Below are positions 5,832 through 6,551 of a DNA stretch of 6,551 nt, in pieces (position 1 is the stretch's first letter; every line of letters starts with the position of its first letter). The stretch spans positions 1 to 6,551 of the forward strand of contig JAJQGZ010000043.1 in the NCBI GenBank assembly GCA_021200075.1, read 5' to 3'. The translations under genes and the position numbers were made by a program. Source of the stretch: Clostridiales bacterium. Its GTDB lineage: Bacteria > Bacillota > Clostridia > Oscillospirales > Acutalibacteraceae. Below the pieces are notes generated by a model. The model saw only the letters and a program-made list of their open reading frames with translations. It was not told the DNA's origin and made no database searches.

Positions 5832-6551
5832 TGAAAGCTGCGCTTGAGAAGTTCAGAAATAAAATAAGTAACAGCGAAAATGTATACGGAATTTTTATGA
5901 AAACAAGCGATCCCATGTTTGTCGAAGCAGCCGGAATTGCCGGATTTGATTTTGTTATTTTGGATATGGAACACGGCCCGGCAACCATTGAGAGACAGCA
6001 AAATAATATTCGTGCCGCCGAAGCTCGTGGAACCGTTCCTATAATCCGCTTAAAGGATAAGGCGGAAAATACTATCAGTAAGGCGCTTGATATAGGTGCT
6101 TACGGTATTCAGGTTCCGCAGATAAAAACCGCCGAAGAGGCAAGACAGGTTGTTAAATATGCAAAATTCTACCCTTACGGAATGAGGGAAGTGTGCAGAT
6201 TTGTCAGAGCTGCGGATTACTCAAAAATGGACAGGTTTGAATATTTTGAGGATTCCAAAAATATTTTAATTATCTTACAGCTTGAGGATATTGACGCAAT
6301 AAAAAATCTTGACAGTATTCTTGATGTTGACGGAGTGGATATTTTATTTATCGGGCCTTATGATTTATCTCAATCTCTCGGTATTCCCGGGCAGGTTAAT
6401 AATCCCAAAGTGGTTGACGCTATGAAGGGGATTATTGATAAAGCCAAGGAAAAAAATAAGATAATCGGCACTTTTGTCGATACACCCGAGGATTTTAAAA
6501 TGTGGAGAGATATAGGGCTTCAATATCTCGGATATTCTGTTGATGTAGGAT
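5831..6551 (+). CDS. HpcH/HpaI-family class II pyruvate aldolase, truncated by window end
   Basis: The frame is open from ATG 5831 to the window end (240 full codons, no stop); family members are about 250-260 residues, so only the last few residues are missing. AGAGG at 5819-5823 precedes the ATG by 7 nt, and the ATG shares its A with the previous TAA. Motifs in order are GFDFVILDMEHGP (38-50) with D45 and H48; R73 in PIIRLKD; ALDIGAYGIQVPQIKTAEEA (85-104); YPYGMREVCRFVRAADY (114-130); LQLED with metal ligand E152; and DILFIGPYDLS (170-180) with D178. All landmark residues of the divalent-metal aldolase site of the HpaI type are present. These enzymes reversibly add pyruvate to an aldehyde, giving a 4-hydroxy-2-oxo acid. 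Most are known from catabolism (aromatic or aldarate degradation), but linkage with a cytidylyltransferase suggests a biosynthetic role here: making the 2-keto acid that is then CMP-activated. The aldehyde substrate is unknown. Confidence 0.9.
   Translation, partial: MKAALEKFRNKISNSENVYGIFMKTSDPMFVEAAGIAGFDFVILDMEHGPATIERQQNNIRAAEARGTVPIIRLKDKAENTISKALDIGAYGIQVPQIKTAEEARQVVKYAKFYPYGMREVCRFVRAADYSKMDRFEYFEDSKNILIILQLEDIDAIKNLDSILDVDGVDILFIGPYDLSQSLGIPGQVNNPKVVDAMKGIIDKAKEKNKIIGTFVDTPEDFKMWRDIGLQYLGYSVDVG

Overview
The window is part of a surface-polysaccharide (capsule, exopolysaccharide or cell-wall glycan) biosynthesis locus. All seven genes lie on the + strand, packed into what reads as one operon running off both ends of the window. 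The AT-rich DNA, AGGA/GAGG-type Shine-Dalgarno sites and protein style suggest a low-GC Firmicute, most plausibly an anaerobic gut or rumen Clostridia member. This is inference from style only; no marker gene fixes the taxon.

Layout: (1) 1-791, C-terminal part of a membrane acyltransferase-3 family protein, cut by the left edge. (2) 775-1944, a radical SAM protein with a reduced SPASM/twitch auxiliary cluster domain, starting inside the end of gene 1 and clearly richer in GC than its flanks. (3) 1954-3036, a GT4-type glycosyltransferase with a D-x7-E variant of the donor-site motif. (4) 3071-4303, a second GT4-type glycosyltransferase with the usual E-x7-E. (5) 4322-5164, a DUF115/MptE-like (MAF_flag10-like) protein. 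(6) 5169-5831, a CMP-ulosonic-acid synthetase-like cytidylyltransferase. (7) 5831-6551, an HpcH/HpaI-family pyruvate aldolase, cut by the right edge.

How they may work together: the two GT4 enzymes would add sugars to a lipid-linked repeat unit, the membrane acyltransferase would O-acylate it, and the radical SAM enzyme would modify a sugar or another precursor. The most interesting part is the right third. There a class II pyruvate aldolase sits next to a cytidylyltransferase of the family that activates 2-keto sugar acids (sialic acid, Kdo), with a DUF115 protein directly upstream. This suggests a module that makes an ulosonic acid by pyruvate aldol addition, activates it as a CMP-sugar, and transfers it with the DUF115 protein. 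The substrates are unknown and the scheme is inference.

There is no intergenic stretch above about 35 bp and I see no promoter, intrinsic terminator, RNA gene, mobile element or CRISPR array. A perfect 12-bp inverted repeat lies inside the first GT4 gene.
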